Below, in pieces: positions 17,702 through 25,465 of a DNA stretch of 64,000 bases. Numbering within the stretch: the first letter of the stretch is position 1; each line of letters opens with the position of its first letter. Source of the DNA: Prevotella sp. (GTDB lineage Bacteria > Bacteroidota > Bacteroidia > Bacteroidales > Bacteroidaceae). Location of the stretch: contig JAGCNO010000004.1 in assembly GCA_017645905.1 (NCBI GenBank), forward strand, positions 1 through 64,000, in the 5' to 3' direction. A model generated the notes under the pieces. It was given only the letters and a program-made list of their open reading frames with translations, had not been told where the DNA came from and did no database searches. Made by a program: the position numbers and the translations under genes.

Positions 17702-17738
17702 CACCTGATTTCGCGTTCTAAGCTATCCTCCATGCACT

Positions 17739-19466
17739 ATGAACTATAAACTATACACTATATTAACCGTCACCCTCCTGCTCCTCGCCGCCTGCAACGG
17801 CGGACAGTCACAGCACATGCGCGACGAGTTGGCCGTCCTCCAGGCCATGAACCAGGCCGACAGCGTCCTCACCGACGATTCGCTGGCCCAGGCCCTCGCC
17901 GACTGGTTCGACCGCCACGGCACTCCTAACGAGCAGATGGAGGCCCACTACCTCCTCGGTCGAACTCATGCCGACCGCGGCGAGGCCCCAGCCGCACTCA
18001 CCGCCTACCACGAAGCCATAGAGCGCGCCGACACCACAGCCACCGACTGCGACTACCGCCAACTGAGCCGGGTGTATGCACAGATGGCAGACATCTTCTA
18101 TTACCAGAATCTCATTGACGACCAGACCTGGAGTCTGAACCAGTCCATAGCATGCGCATATAAGGCAGAAGACACCATTACAGCACTGAATGAGTATGCC
18201 CAGAAGATGCTTGTATACATAAGGAAACAAGAGCACGACTCGGTGATTTCCGTTTTCAACCATGTCTATGACCAGTTTGCAGCATTGGGGTATGAGGACA
18301 TGGCTTCACGTTACTTTTGTGGTGCTTTTGGGAGTATGAACGAAAAGAAAGATTATTCTTCCGCCAGATTGTACATGGAAAAATATGAACGTCTGTCAGG
18401 ATATTTTGATGCGTCAGGAAATATTGAAGATGGAAGGGAAATATACTATTACTATAAAGGCAACTACTTTTTTAGTATCCAACAATACGATTCTGCCTAT
18501 TATTATTATCGCAAAGAACTGTCAGAGGGAAAGGATTTCAACAACCAAAATGCCGCTTCCAGAGGCCTTGCATTGCTTTACAGCCAAATGGGGATACCCG
18601 ATTCTGCCGCAAAATACGCTCTCTACAGCTATGCAATGAACGACTCTGTATATGCCCAGATGGCTACTTCTGAAGTTGAGAAAACAGCCAGCATATACAA
18701 CTACAGCCGCCATAGGGAGACAGCTCTAAGAGAAAAGGCCAGAGCAGACCGTGAAGGCAAAAAAGCAATTCTTTTCATTACAGTCTCCGTCATTCTGCTA
18801 ATACTTTTTATTGCTGCCATTGTCGTATTCAGGATGAAGAGAGGCCATGAAAAGGAACGATATCAGGAACAACTAGAAAAGCTTGTAGAGACCCAGTCAG
18901 AGATTACGCTCTTGAAAGAACAAATAACAGAGAACAAAAGCATCATCGATGATTATCACGACAAAGAGCAGCATTTCGCCCAGCTCAGTGAGAAGATCTG
19001 CCTTTTAGAAGCACAGAACAACAAACTCTCAGAAAGACTGGAGGAAAAGGAGAAGGCCTTACAGAAAGCGAAAGACAGCCTGAACAAGATCCCGCAGGTA
19101 AGGAACCGCTCACTAAAGAAGGCCAACGAAAGACTGAAAAAATCAGAAGTCTATGATGAACTCCTTTCCGTCATCGACAGGAAAGAGCAAATGTCAGAAC
19201 TGTTATGGCACAAAATTCATAAGATGTCCATTGACATATTTCCGGGATTCTACAATCTCATTTCATCAAAGGCTCAGTTCCTGAACAAGAACGAATACCG
19301 TTGCTGTTTCCTGCTGCGGCTGAACGTCAGCGCATCGGAAATAAGCAACATGCTTGGTGTCGTTCCATCATACGTCACAAAGATGTGCAATAACATTTCA
19401 AGACTTTATTTTGACAAAGGACACAATTCCAAGGAACTTACAAAAATTTTTTCCGATATTTGTTAA
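17739..19466 (+). CDS. TPR - transmembrane - coiled coil - HTH regulatory lipoprotein
   Basis: 575 residues. Lipobox-like Cys19 (LLLLAACNGG), periplasmic TPR-like helical repeats to about 330 (YLLGRTHADRGEAPAALTAY and YYYRKELSEG repeats), one transmembrane helix at about 343-366 (ILFITVSVILLILFIAAIVV), a cytoplasmic coiled coil (about 370-480), then a helical C-terminal domain with a helix-turn-helix-like segment (SASEISNMLGVVPSYVTKMC). This is the layout of Bacteroidota membrane-spanning one-component regulators that sense through TPRs and bind DNA through a LuxR-like tail. Neither kinase nor receiver domain is present. Base composition is markedly more AT-rich after about 18200 than in the first 400 bp. 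Its target is unknown; the flanking surface-protein genes are candidates. Confidence 0.7.
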   Translation: MNYKLYTILTVTLLLLAACNGGQSQHMRDELAVLQAMNQADSVLTDDSLAQALADWFDRHGTPNEQMEAHYLLGRTHADRGEAPAALTAYHEAIERADTTATDCDYRQLSRVYAQMADIFYYQNLIDDQTWSLNQSIACAYKAEDTITALNEYAQKMLVYIRKQEHDSVISVFNHVYDQFAALGYEDMASRYFCGAFGSMNEKKDYSSARLYMEKYERLSGYFDASGNIEDGREIYYYYKGNYFFSIQQYDSAYYYYRKELSEGKDFNNQNAASRGLALLYSQMGIPDSAAKYALYSYAMNDSVYAQMATSEVEKTASIYNYSRHRETALREKARADREGKKAILFITVSVILLILFIAAIVVFRMKRGHEKERYQEQLEKLVETQSEITLLKEQITENKSIIDDYHDKEQHFAQLSEKICLLEAQNNKLSERLEEKEKALQKAKDSLNKIPQVRNRSLKKANERLKKSEVYDELLSVIDRKEQMSELLWHKIHKMSIDIFPGFYNLISSKAQFLNKNEYRCCFLLRLNVSASEISNMLGVVPSYVTKMCNNISRLYFDKGHNSKELTKIFSDIC

Positions 19467-19793
19467 TCTTCAAAAAGCCCGATGAAATGGGGAAAGAACG
19501 CAAAAAATGGATTTTCGGTGAATTTCTTATACACCTGGTCTTAACATCTGATTTCCTGCATATTACAGCATTTTCGTATAGGTGAAAAACAGGTGAAACA
19601 GAAAAATGTAAGAATTCTTGGAGGCAAAGCGTAAACAGACTACCTTTGCTTCCGATTTATAATGATTTTGAGGTGAAATTAGGGGCAGAGCTGGAGATTG
19701 AAGTAAATCCATGATTTTTCTGTTAAAACCCTTTGTGATTTGACGGTTTCTTCTTATCTTTGCGGATGACAAATCAATAAAATATAAAAAGCT
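19467..19793. other. Intergenic region with two promoter-like boxes
   Basis: 327 bp without a gene. It holds TACCTTTG at 19641-19648, with no gene close behind, and TATCTTTG at 19755-19762, 32 bp before the ATG at 19794. The motif AGGTGAAA occurs three times (near 19577, 19591, 19672). Nothing else was recognised. Confidence 0.5.
19755..19762 (+). promoter_or_regulatory. Promoter -7 box for the first secreted paralogue
   Basis: TATCTTTG with a TTTG-type -33 element about 20 bp upstream, before the gene at 19794. Confidence 0.6.
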
Positions 19794-20597
19794 ATGAAAA
19801 AAAGACAATTACTTCTATTGATTGCAACAGTTTATATGCTGTCACTCAAAGCCCAGGACGGGACTTTGCCTATGTTGGAGAAAGGCAGGATTTGGAACAC
19901 CATGAGTCTGCATCCAGGAATGAACCCAAGTTACACAAACCTTTATGGTCAACCATGTGAAGGGAACCCACACACGTATAAGATTGACGGCGACACTATA
20001 ATCAATGGGAAAACATATAAGAAATTTCTAGTGGATGGTTCACATATAGACATCTTCATGCGTCAGGAAGATTCCCGCATCTATAAATATGATCCTAATT
20101 CTTACCCTCCCGAATGGCCGAATCCCGAAGAGCTTGCTTATGATTTCGGTATTCAAGAGCGTGATACCATCTACTATCCCTCTTATGGATTCTCACTGGT
20201 GGCAGACCATGTTGACACCATCACTGTGGACGGTATCAGCCGTCGCCGACTGACCATGAACGTCATCACTGAAACGTTTGATACAGAAAGGCTGGCTGAT
20301 GTCTGGGTAGAGGGCATCGGCGGCGCGGCGACATCCCCGTGTTTTTTCTGGGGGGCATGGGAGACGAGCACATCTGGCATGATGAGAAGCTGCATCCAGG
20401 ACGAACGTGCGCTGTTCTCATGGGATGACTTCTTTGCATCAAGCATCATCAGTTCCCTGTTACAACCGAGTAAAGATATCTTTGAGACAAAACAGCTGGA
20501 ATCATCGTCTGGCATTTACGACTTACAAGGCCGATACCTTCCGAACAAGCTACAGAAAGGAGTGTATATAAAGGATGGCAGGAAATACGTGAAATAG
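19794..20597 (+). CDS. Secreted protein, paralogue 1 of 3
   Basis: 267 residues with a signal peptide ending SLKAQ. The body shares with the next two genes the landmarks MLEKGRIWN, IDGDTIINGKTYKKFLVDG, the RQEDSRIYKY strand, a YDFGIQERDT segment and WVEGIGG. Unlike them, it ends in the GIYDLQGRYLPNKLQKGVYIKDGRKYVK-type surface-sorting tail instead of a dockerin-like end. No named family is recognised. Likely exported to the cell surface. Confidence 0.65.
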   Translation: MKKRQLLLLIATVYMLSLKAQDGTLPMLEKGRIWNTMSLHPGMNPSYTNLYGQPCEGNPHTYKIDGDTIINGKTYKKFLVDGSHIDIFMRQEDSRIYKYDPNSYPPEWPNPEELAYDFGIQERDTIYYPSYGFSLVADHVDTITVDGISRRRLTMNVITETFDTERLADVWVEGIGGAATSPCFFWGAWETSTSGMMRSCIQDERALFSWDDFFASSIISSLLQPSKDIFETKQLESSSGIYDLQGRYLPNKLQKGVYIKDGRKYVK

Positions 20598-20741
20598 CTC
20601 TGCTCCGCAGAATCTGGAATATTTGCACTCCGCCGGAACTGAGTATAAGGACCTGCAGTCCTGAAAAAGGGGCATTACAAATGCCTATATTCATTGGGGC
20701 TGGATTGCAAATCCAGACCAACGGGGTAATCAGATTATCAC
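20598..20741. repeat. REP-like mosaic of mini-palindromes, copy 1
   Basis: Short palindromes follow one another: GGACCTGCAGTCC, GGCATTACAAATGCC and GGATTGCAAATCC, joined by CTCCGC.GAA / GAACTGAGTATAA linkers. Related mosaics fill 21720-21960 and 22965-23100. It lies between paralogues 1 and 2. Confidence 0.7.
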
Positions 20742-21719
20742 ATGAAACAAAGTATCTTTTTCTTCCTTTTCTTTTCCATTTCTTACATGTATGGGCAAGG
20801 CGCTCAAATGTTGAATGAAGGCCGCAAATGGGTATGTGAAGAAAGCTATTTCTTCTTAGAGAACAGCCCGGTTAAACGATACCTTCAAGAAATCGCCGGC
20901 GACACCATTATAGGAGGCTTTACCTATAAGAAAATACTTACAGACGGTGTATACTGTGCAGCGTTGAGGCAAGACGGTGAAAAAATCTATATGCAGCTTG
21001 ACGATGACGGTGTTGATGAAAGGCTGCTCTATGACTTTGGTTTGAAAATCGGAGATATGTTCGGTGCTCTTGAAGGAGAGCAACTGCAACTTCTTGTCAT
21101 TGACACAATAGAGGTGAACGATGTAAGGTACAAGAGAATGAAATTCTGGAAACCAGAACGTTATGCGCAATCAGAAGGCAAGATTGACACGAACGGTTGG
21201 AATGAATGTTGGATTGAAGGCATTGGCAGCAGCCATGGGCCAATCAATTTTAATGGCTTTCTTGTGTTGGGTCCTGAAAACCGCATGCAGGAATGTTGGT
21301 ATGACGGACATATCATTCTCTCCTATTCCGATTTCAAAATTCCACCAACAGAAGGCACAGAAACTTGCTTTATGCAGTGCGCCACGCCCACCATCGCCTA
21401 CGCCGGCGAGCGGTTGGTGTTCAGCTGCGAGACGCCGGGGGCGGAGTGTGTCTATGAAATCAAGTGCGCTGACGAGGGCAGCGGGCGCGGCAGCGAGGTG
21501 AGCCTCAGCCGGACGTATGAGATTCGCGTCCACGCCACGCTCGACGGCTGGCAGGACAGCGACGTGGCCGTGGCCACCATCGGCTGGCGCGACGGGCGGC
21601 CCGTGATGGAGGGTTTCAGCAGCGTCACGCTGGACGGCGACGGTAGCTGCGACGTGAACGGTGACGGCACCGTCGACGTGGCCGACATCGCGAAGATTAT
21701 TGACAGCATGGCTAAGTAG
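20742..21719 (+). CDS. Secreted protein with dockerin-like end, paralogue 2 of 3
   Basis: 325 residues. Signal peptide to about 19 (SYMYGQG). Residues about 20-200 are the domain shared with the flanking genes (MLNEGRKWVCEE, IAGDTIIGGFTYKKILTDG, LYDFGLKIGD, CWIEGIGSSHG). Residues about 208-290 form a beta module starting CATPTIAY and containing FSCETPGAECVYEIKC, like the chitobiase/Fn3-type modules of Bacteroidales. The end, DVNGDGTVDVADI, is a single calcium-binding dockerin-like half-repeat. The last 347 bp are near-identical to those of the next gene. Function unknown; probably surface exposed. Confidence 0.68.
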   Translation: MKQSIFFFLFFSISYMYGQGAQMLNEGRKWVCEESYFFLENSPVKRYLQEIAGDTIIGGFTYKKILTDGVYCAALRQDGEKIYMQLDDDGVDERLLYDFGLKIGDMFGALEGEQLQLLVIDTIEVNDVRYKRMKFWKPERYAQSEGKIDTNGWNECWIEGIGSSHGPINFNGFLVLGPENRMQECWYDGHIILSYSDFKIPPTEGTETCFMQCATPTIAYAGERLVFSCETPGAECVYEIKCADEGSGRGSEVSLSRTYEIRVHATLDGWQDSDVAVATIGWRDGRPVMEGFSSVTLDGDGSCDVNGDGTVDVADIAKIIDSMAK

Positions 21720-21960
21720 AATACCCTGCCGCTCCGCAGGATTTGCAATCCTGCGGAAGTGAATATAAGGACTTGCAGTCCTGAAAAGGCGCATTATAAA
21801 TGCCCCGCTCCGCGGAACTGAATATTAGCATTTGCAATGCGATAGACCCACAGAGTGACAAAAGCGAAATGGACGGTATAGGCGGATTGAAAATCCTTAT
21901 ATTCACTGCGGCCGGATTGCAAATCCGACCGAGCGGAGATTAGAACGAATTGACTAAAAC
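21720..21960. repeat. REP-like mosaic of mini-palindromes, copy 2
   Basis: Contains GGATTTGCAATCC, GGACTTGCAGTCC, GCATTATAAATGC, GCATTTGCAATGC, GGATTGAAAATCC and GGATTGCAAATCC in series. The first 67 bp are identical to the start of copy 3. Confidence 0.75.
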
Positions 21961-21968
21961 CTAAGAAT

Positions 21969-22964
21969 ATGAAACGTGTTATGCTATTTTTCAATGCATC
22001 GTCCCTCCTGCTCCTACTGTCAGGGGCGACGGCGGACATCTATGCGCAGTCGGAGTCTATGCCTTTCGTACAGGAAGGCAAGCAGTGGAACTATGTCGAC
22101 GATGACGGCAATCCATTCTCATACGCCATCGATGGCGACACGGCCATTAATGGAAAGGAGTATAAGAAAGTGTACTATCAAACCGCTGCAGAGAGAAGGT
22201 ACCAGTGTGCAGTAAGGGAGGAGGGCAAGTTCGTCTACTCCGTTCCCAATGGCTATAACGACGAGAGGGTCTTGTGTATCTTCGATGTCCGGGAATATGT
22301 CGAGCAGTCGTCGGCTAACAACATGACGGTTTATAAGGTTAGCCGATTTGCCCCTGTCCGTTCTGTAACGGGACGTCTGCATAAGGTGTTCTGTGCAAAT
22401 ATTACCTATAAAGACGGCCAAAGGCTTGTTTATGATTCAAGGATATGGTATGAGGGCGTTGGGGCTCCCGAGAGTAACCATCTTTTGCTATTCTTTGAGA
22501 CTGAAGACAACCATTCCAATGAATTCCGCTCCGGTGATTTCCTCAATTGCAGTGTCAATGGTGAGGTTATCTTCACCGATGACGACAAACTCAATTTTGT
22601 TGAGGATTATTATGACAAGCAGTGTGCCACGCCTACCATCGCCTACAACAACGGCCGTCTGGTGTTCAGCTGCGAGACGCCGGGGGCAGAGTGCGTCTAT
22701 GAGATAAAGTGCACAGACAGCGGCAGCGGACGCGGCGGCGAGGTGAGCCTCGGCCGGACTTACGAGATTCGCGTCCATGCCACCCTCGACGGCTGGCAGG
22801 ACAGCGACGTGGCCGTGGCCACCATTGGCTGGCGCAACGGGCGGCCGGTGATGGAAGGCTTCAGCAGCGTCACGCTGGACGGCGACGGCAGCGCCGACGT
22901 GAACGGCGACGGCACCGTCGACGTGGCCGACATTGCGAAAATTATCGACAGCATGGCTAAGTAG
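21969..22964 (+). CDS. Secreted protein with dockerin-like end, paralogue 3 of 3
   Basis: 331 residues. Signal peptide to about 27 (GATADIYAQ). Shared domain landmarks: FVQEGKQWNYV, IDGDTAINGKEYKKVYYQ, CAVREEGKFVYS, WYEGVGAPESN. The C-terminal beta module (CATPTIAYNNGRLVFSCE) and dockerin-like DVNGDGTVDVADI are almost the same as in the preceding gene, also in DNA, while the N-terminal halves differ strongly. That pattern suggests duplication followed by gene conversion or domain swapping at the 3' end. No promoter box was found close upstream. Confidence 0.68.
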   Translation: MKRVMLFFNASSLLLLLSGATADIYAQSESMPFVQEGKQWNYVDDDGNPFSYAIDGDTAINGKEYKKVYYQTAAERRYQCAVREEGKFVYSVPNGYNDERVLCIFDVREYVEQSSANNMTVYKVSRFAPVRSVTGRLHKVFCANITYKDGQRLVYDSRIWYEGVGAPESNHLLLFFETEDNHSNEFRSGDFLNCSVNGEVIFTDDDKLNFVEDYYDKQCATPTIAYNNGRLVFSCETPGAECVYEIKCTDSGSGRGGEVSLGRTYEIRVHATLDGWQDSDVAVATIGWRNGRPVMEGFSSVTLDGDGSADVNGDGTVDVADIAKIIDSMAK

Positions 22965-23100
22965 AATACCCTGCCGCTCCGCAGGATTTGCAATCCTGCG
23001 GAAGTGAATATAAGGACTTGCAGTCCTGGAAAAACGGCATTACAAATGCCTATATCCACTGCGGCTGGATTGCAAATCCAGCCGAGCGAAGTGACAACCT
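22965..23100. repeat. REP-like mosaic of mini-palindromes, copy 3
   Basis: GGATTTGCAATCC, GGACTTGCAGTCC, GGCATTACAAATGCC and GGATTGCAAATCC in series after the stop of paralogue 3, in the same order as after paralogue 1 or 2. Confidence 0.75.
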
Positions 23101-23110
23101 GCATGAATTA

Positions 23111-23144
23111 CGACGGCAGCTACATCTTTTTGTAGCTGCCGTCG
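23111..23144. terminator. Convergent bidirectional terminator
   Basis: Perfect 14-bp stem CGACGGCAGCTACA / TGTAGCTGCCGTCG with loop TCTTTT, then CTTTTG on the plus strand. It lies between convergent genes ending at 22964 and 23173. Confidence 0.8.
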
Positions 23145-23172
23145 CTTTTGTTCAGATATCTGAAATAAGAGG

Positions 23173-24231
23173 CTATCCGTAGAATTCCTTATACCATTCG
23201 GCGAAGGCGCGGAGTCCGTCGCGCAGTGACGTGCAGGGTTTGAAGCCGTAGTCGCGCTCCAAGGCAGAGGTGTCGGCAAAGGTCGTGGGCACGTCGCCGG
23301 GCTGCATAGGCACGAGCTTCTTGTGAGCCTCGAAGTCGTAGTCTTCGGGCAGCACCTTGGCACGGATAAGCTCCTGCTGGAGGATGTCCACGAAGTTCAG
23401 CAGGTTCTCCGGCTGGTTGTTGCCGATGTTATACACGGCGTAGGGCGGCAGGGGCAATCCATCCTCACCCTGTTTCTTCTCGGGTGCTCCCTGCATGACG
23501 CGCACCACGCCCTCCACAATATCGTCGACGTAGGTAAAGTCGCGCATGCAATTGCCGTAGTTAAATATCTGGATGGTCTCTCCCTTGCGCAGCTTGTTCG
23601 TGAAACCGAAGTAGGCCATGTCGGGACGTCCGGCAGGGCCATAGACGGTGAAGAAGCGGAGTCCTGTCGAGGGGATGTTGTAGAGCTTGGAATAGGCATG
23701 GGCCATCAGTTCGTTGCTCTTCTTCGTGGCAGCATAGAGGCTGACGGGGTTGTCCACCTTGTCGTCCGTGGAATAAGGCACCTTCTTGTTCGAGCCATAG
23801 ACGCTCGACGAGGAGGCGTAGACCAGATGCTCCACGGGCCAGTTGCGGCAGGCCTCGAGGATGTTGTAGAAACCTATCAGATTGCTCTGGATGTAGGCAT
23901 CGGGATTGGTGATGGAGTAGCGCACGCCGGCCTGTGCAGCAAGGTTGACTACCACCTGCGGCTTGTACTCCTCGAAGATGCCGTCGATAACGGCCTTGTC
24001 GGCGATGTCGCCCTTGATGAACTTCCACGTCGTTCCTTCAGGCACGCTCGTGTTCAGTTCGTTCAGTCGGAAGTCCTTCAATGCAGGGTCGTAATAGTCG
24101 TTCATGTTGTCGACGCCCACAATCGTGGCGCCCTTCACGTCTTTGAAGAGTCGCTTCACGAGGTTAGAGCCGATGAATCCGGCAGCGCCGGTAACGAAAA
24201 TGGTCTTGTTGTTTAAATTGACGGGAGTCAT
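23173..24231 (-). CDS. UDP-glucuronate 4-epimerase (SDR family)
   Basis: 352 residues. Rossmann motif TGAAGFIGSN near the N-terminus, VVNLAAQAGVRYSI, the SSSSVYGSN loop, catalytic Tyr-x-x-x-Lys in LYAATKKSNE, and the YGPAGRPDMAYFGFT and CMRDFTYVDDIVEG signatures of the UDP-GlcA/UDP-GalA epimerase subgroup (CapI/LpsL type). It interconverts UDP-glucuronate and UDP-galacturonate with bound NAD. As last gene of the unit with a sugar nucleotidyltransferase and a uronate-kinase-like GHMP kinase, it fits the final step of uronic-acid salvage; supply of UDP-galacturonate for surface polysaccharide is the other reading. Confidence 0.85.
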   Translation of the reverse strand: MTPVNLNNKTIFVTGAAGFIGSNLVKRLFKDVKGATIVGVDNMNDYYDPALKDFRLNELNTSVPEGTTWKFIKGDIADKAVIDGIFEEYKPQVVVNLAAQAGVRYSITNPDAYIQSNLIGFYNILEACRNWPVEHLVYASSSSVYGSNKKVPYSTDDKVDNPVSLYAATKKSNELMAHAYSKLYNIPSTGLRFFTVYGPAGRPDMAYFGFTNKLRKGETIQIFNYGNCMRDFTYVDDIVEGVVRVMQGAPEKKQGEDGLPLPPYAVYNIGNNQPENLLNFVDILQQELIRAKVLPEDYDFEAHKKLVPMQPGDVPTTFADTSALERDYGFKPCTSLRDGLRAFAEWYKEFYG

Positions 24232-24250
24232 GTGGGTGATTTTGGTTAGG

Positions 24251-24269
24251 GCTGCGACATTGTCGCAGC
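24251..24269. repeat. Intra-operon palindrome
   Basis: GCTGCGACATTGTCGCAGC is a perfect palindrome around one central base, in the 49-bp gap between nucleotidyltransferase and epimerase. No T-run follows, so it may stabilise RNA or be a REP-like relic. Confidence 0.6.
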
Positions 24270-24280
24270 ATAGTGGACAA

Positions 24281-25012
24281 TTAAGAAAACAGTTTTTGGG
24301 CCTCGTAGTAGGTGTCGAGGCTTCCTATGTCGAAGCGTCCGGCTGACATGGGCCAGGCGTGCATGGTGGTGTGCTCCACCATGTAGTGAGCCAGATTGCC
24401 GGGAGCATCCTTGCCGCAGCCGTTCTCCACGGAGTGACGAACGAGGTCGAGGTCTTTCTTCAGGTAGATGTAGAAGGGCGGCACGGCCCAGTGGCTCTTC
24501 GGCACCTGGGGTTTCTCCTCCATGCCGAGCACGCGGTTGTTCTCGTCGAGCTCCACGACGCCGGTGCGCTGCAGCTTCTCTATGGACGGCTGTTCGTGGC
24601 ACATGATGCACGACGTGCCCTTGGCACGGGCGAAGTCAACGAACTCCCGGAAAGAGAAGAACAGGAGGTTGTCGGCCGCAACGACAAGCAAATCATCGTC
24701 GATATTCAGCTTGTCCATCGCAAATAACAGGTCACAGACAGCACCGAGTCGCGTCTCGTTGGTCTCCGTGCCGTCATCGACGATGGTAATGGGTTTGCTA
24801 TAATGCAAATCTTTCTTCCATTCTTCAAAGATTCCAGCAAACTTATGATTAGTGATGATGACGTGCTCGTCAATCTCCGGAATCCGGTCGATGTCGTCGA
24901 GCATACGTCCAAGGATGGTGTTCTCGCCAATCTTCAGCAACGGCTTGGGGAAATTCTTCGTCAGCTCTCCCAGCCGGGTGGCGTAGCCTGCCGCAATAAC
25001 AATGTTTTTCAT
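24281..25012 (-). CDS. Sugar-1-phosphate nucleotidyltransferase
   Basis: 243 residues of the NTP-transferase (RmlA/GlmU-N) family: N-terminal IAAGYATRLGELTKNFPKPLL holds the nucleotide-binding Arg and the Lys of FPKP, VVAADNLLFF supplies the metal-binding Asp, and GVVELDENNRVLGMEEKP is the usual mid-domain motif. It would join NTP with a sugar-1-phosphate. No left-handed beta-helix or second domain is present. Its start overlaps the DUF559 stop by 4 bp (ATGA). Between a uronate-kinase-like gene and a UDP-uronate epimerase, the expected product is UDP-galacturonate, but this specificity is inferred. Confidence 0.8.
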   Translation of the reverse strand: MKNIVIAAGYATRLGELTKNFPKPLLKIGENTILGRMLDDIDRIPEIDEHVIITNHKFAGIFEEWKKDLHYSKPITIVDDGTETNETRLGAVCDLLFAMDKLNIDDDLLVVAADNLLFFSFREFVDFARAKGTSCIMCHEQPSIEKLQRTGVVELDENNRVLGMEEKPQVPKSHWAVPPFYIYLKKDLDLVRHSVENGCGKDAPGNLAHYMVEHTTMHAWPMSAGRFDIGSLDTYYEAQKLFS

Positions 25013-25404
25013 ACAGACCCTCCTAAATCCTCCCTGTTTAGGGAGGACTTTATAATGTTACTAACTTTATCTGTGTCACACAATACTTGCTCGTTTGTAA
25101 ATCTAATGACCTTGTAACCATTACTTTCAAGCCATTCTGTACGTAGAGCATCTTCTATTTGTTGTTCTTGAGTGAAATGATATCCACCGTCAATCTCAAC
25201 GACAACCTTACTTCTACGGAACAAGAAATCGACAATATAATCACCTATTACATGTTGACGTATGCATCTTTCACCAAATGCGCTACCTTTGGCCAACGAC
25301 CAAAAGGCAGATTCTGCCTCAGTCATATTATTACGATTGCTTTTGGCATTTCGCCTTAGCAATTCATAGTCCATCGGATCAGCTGTCATCCATTTTCTCT
25401 TCAT
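25009..25404 (-). CDS. DUF559 (Vsr-like) endonuclease-domain protein
   Basis: 131 residues. Matches the DUF559 pattern of the PD-(D/E)xK/Vsr-like superfamily: an N-terminal LRRNAKSNRNNMTEAESAFW helix, RQHVIGDYIVDFLF with the first Asp, VVVEIDGGYHF with the Glu/Asp pair, and IEDALRTEWLESNGYKVIRF. A small DNA nuclease is expected; biological role unknown. It interrupts an otherwise metabolic operon and is bracketed by inverted copies of a GC-rich palindrome (25018-25050 and 25427-25465). The left copy encodes its own last residues (NREDLGGSV), the right one the last residues of the kinase. This looks like an inserted unit. Confidence 0.8.
   Translation of the reverse strand: MKRKWMTADPMDYELLRRNAKSNRNNMTEAESAFWSLAKGSAFGERCIRQHVIGDYIVDFLFRRSKVVVEIDGGYHFTQEQQIEDALRTEWLESNGYKVIRFTNEQVLCDTDKVSNIIKSSLNREDLGGSV
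25018..25050. repeat. GC-rich palindrome flanking DUF559, left copy
   Basis: ACCCTCCTAAA followed by the stem TCCTCCC-TGTTTA-GGGAGGA. It is the same sequence type as the right copy at 25427-25465 but in opposite orientation. Confidence 0.75.
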
Positions 25405-25426
25405 ACTTGTGGGAATCTACGATGCC

Positions 25427-25465
25427 TAGGTTCTCCCCCTAAACAGGGGGAGTCAGAGGGGGTCT
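25427..25465. repeat. GC-rich palindrome flanking DUF559, right copy
   Basis: CTCCCCCT-AAAC-AGGGGGAG followed by TCAGAGGGGGT. Read on the minus strand it parallels the left copy. It supplies the stop codon and the last residues (VDPL) of the upstream kinase. Confidence 0.75.

Noticed and set aside
19641..19648. Second promoter for the 19794 gene
   Set aside because: The TACCTTTG box is more than 145 bp upstream and a better-placed box exists at 19755; left as unassigned.
20742..22964. Cellulosome-type dockerin proteins
   Set aside because: Only one calcium-loop half-repeat is present and there is no cohesin or glycosidase, so a true cohesin-dockerin system is not supported.
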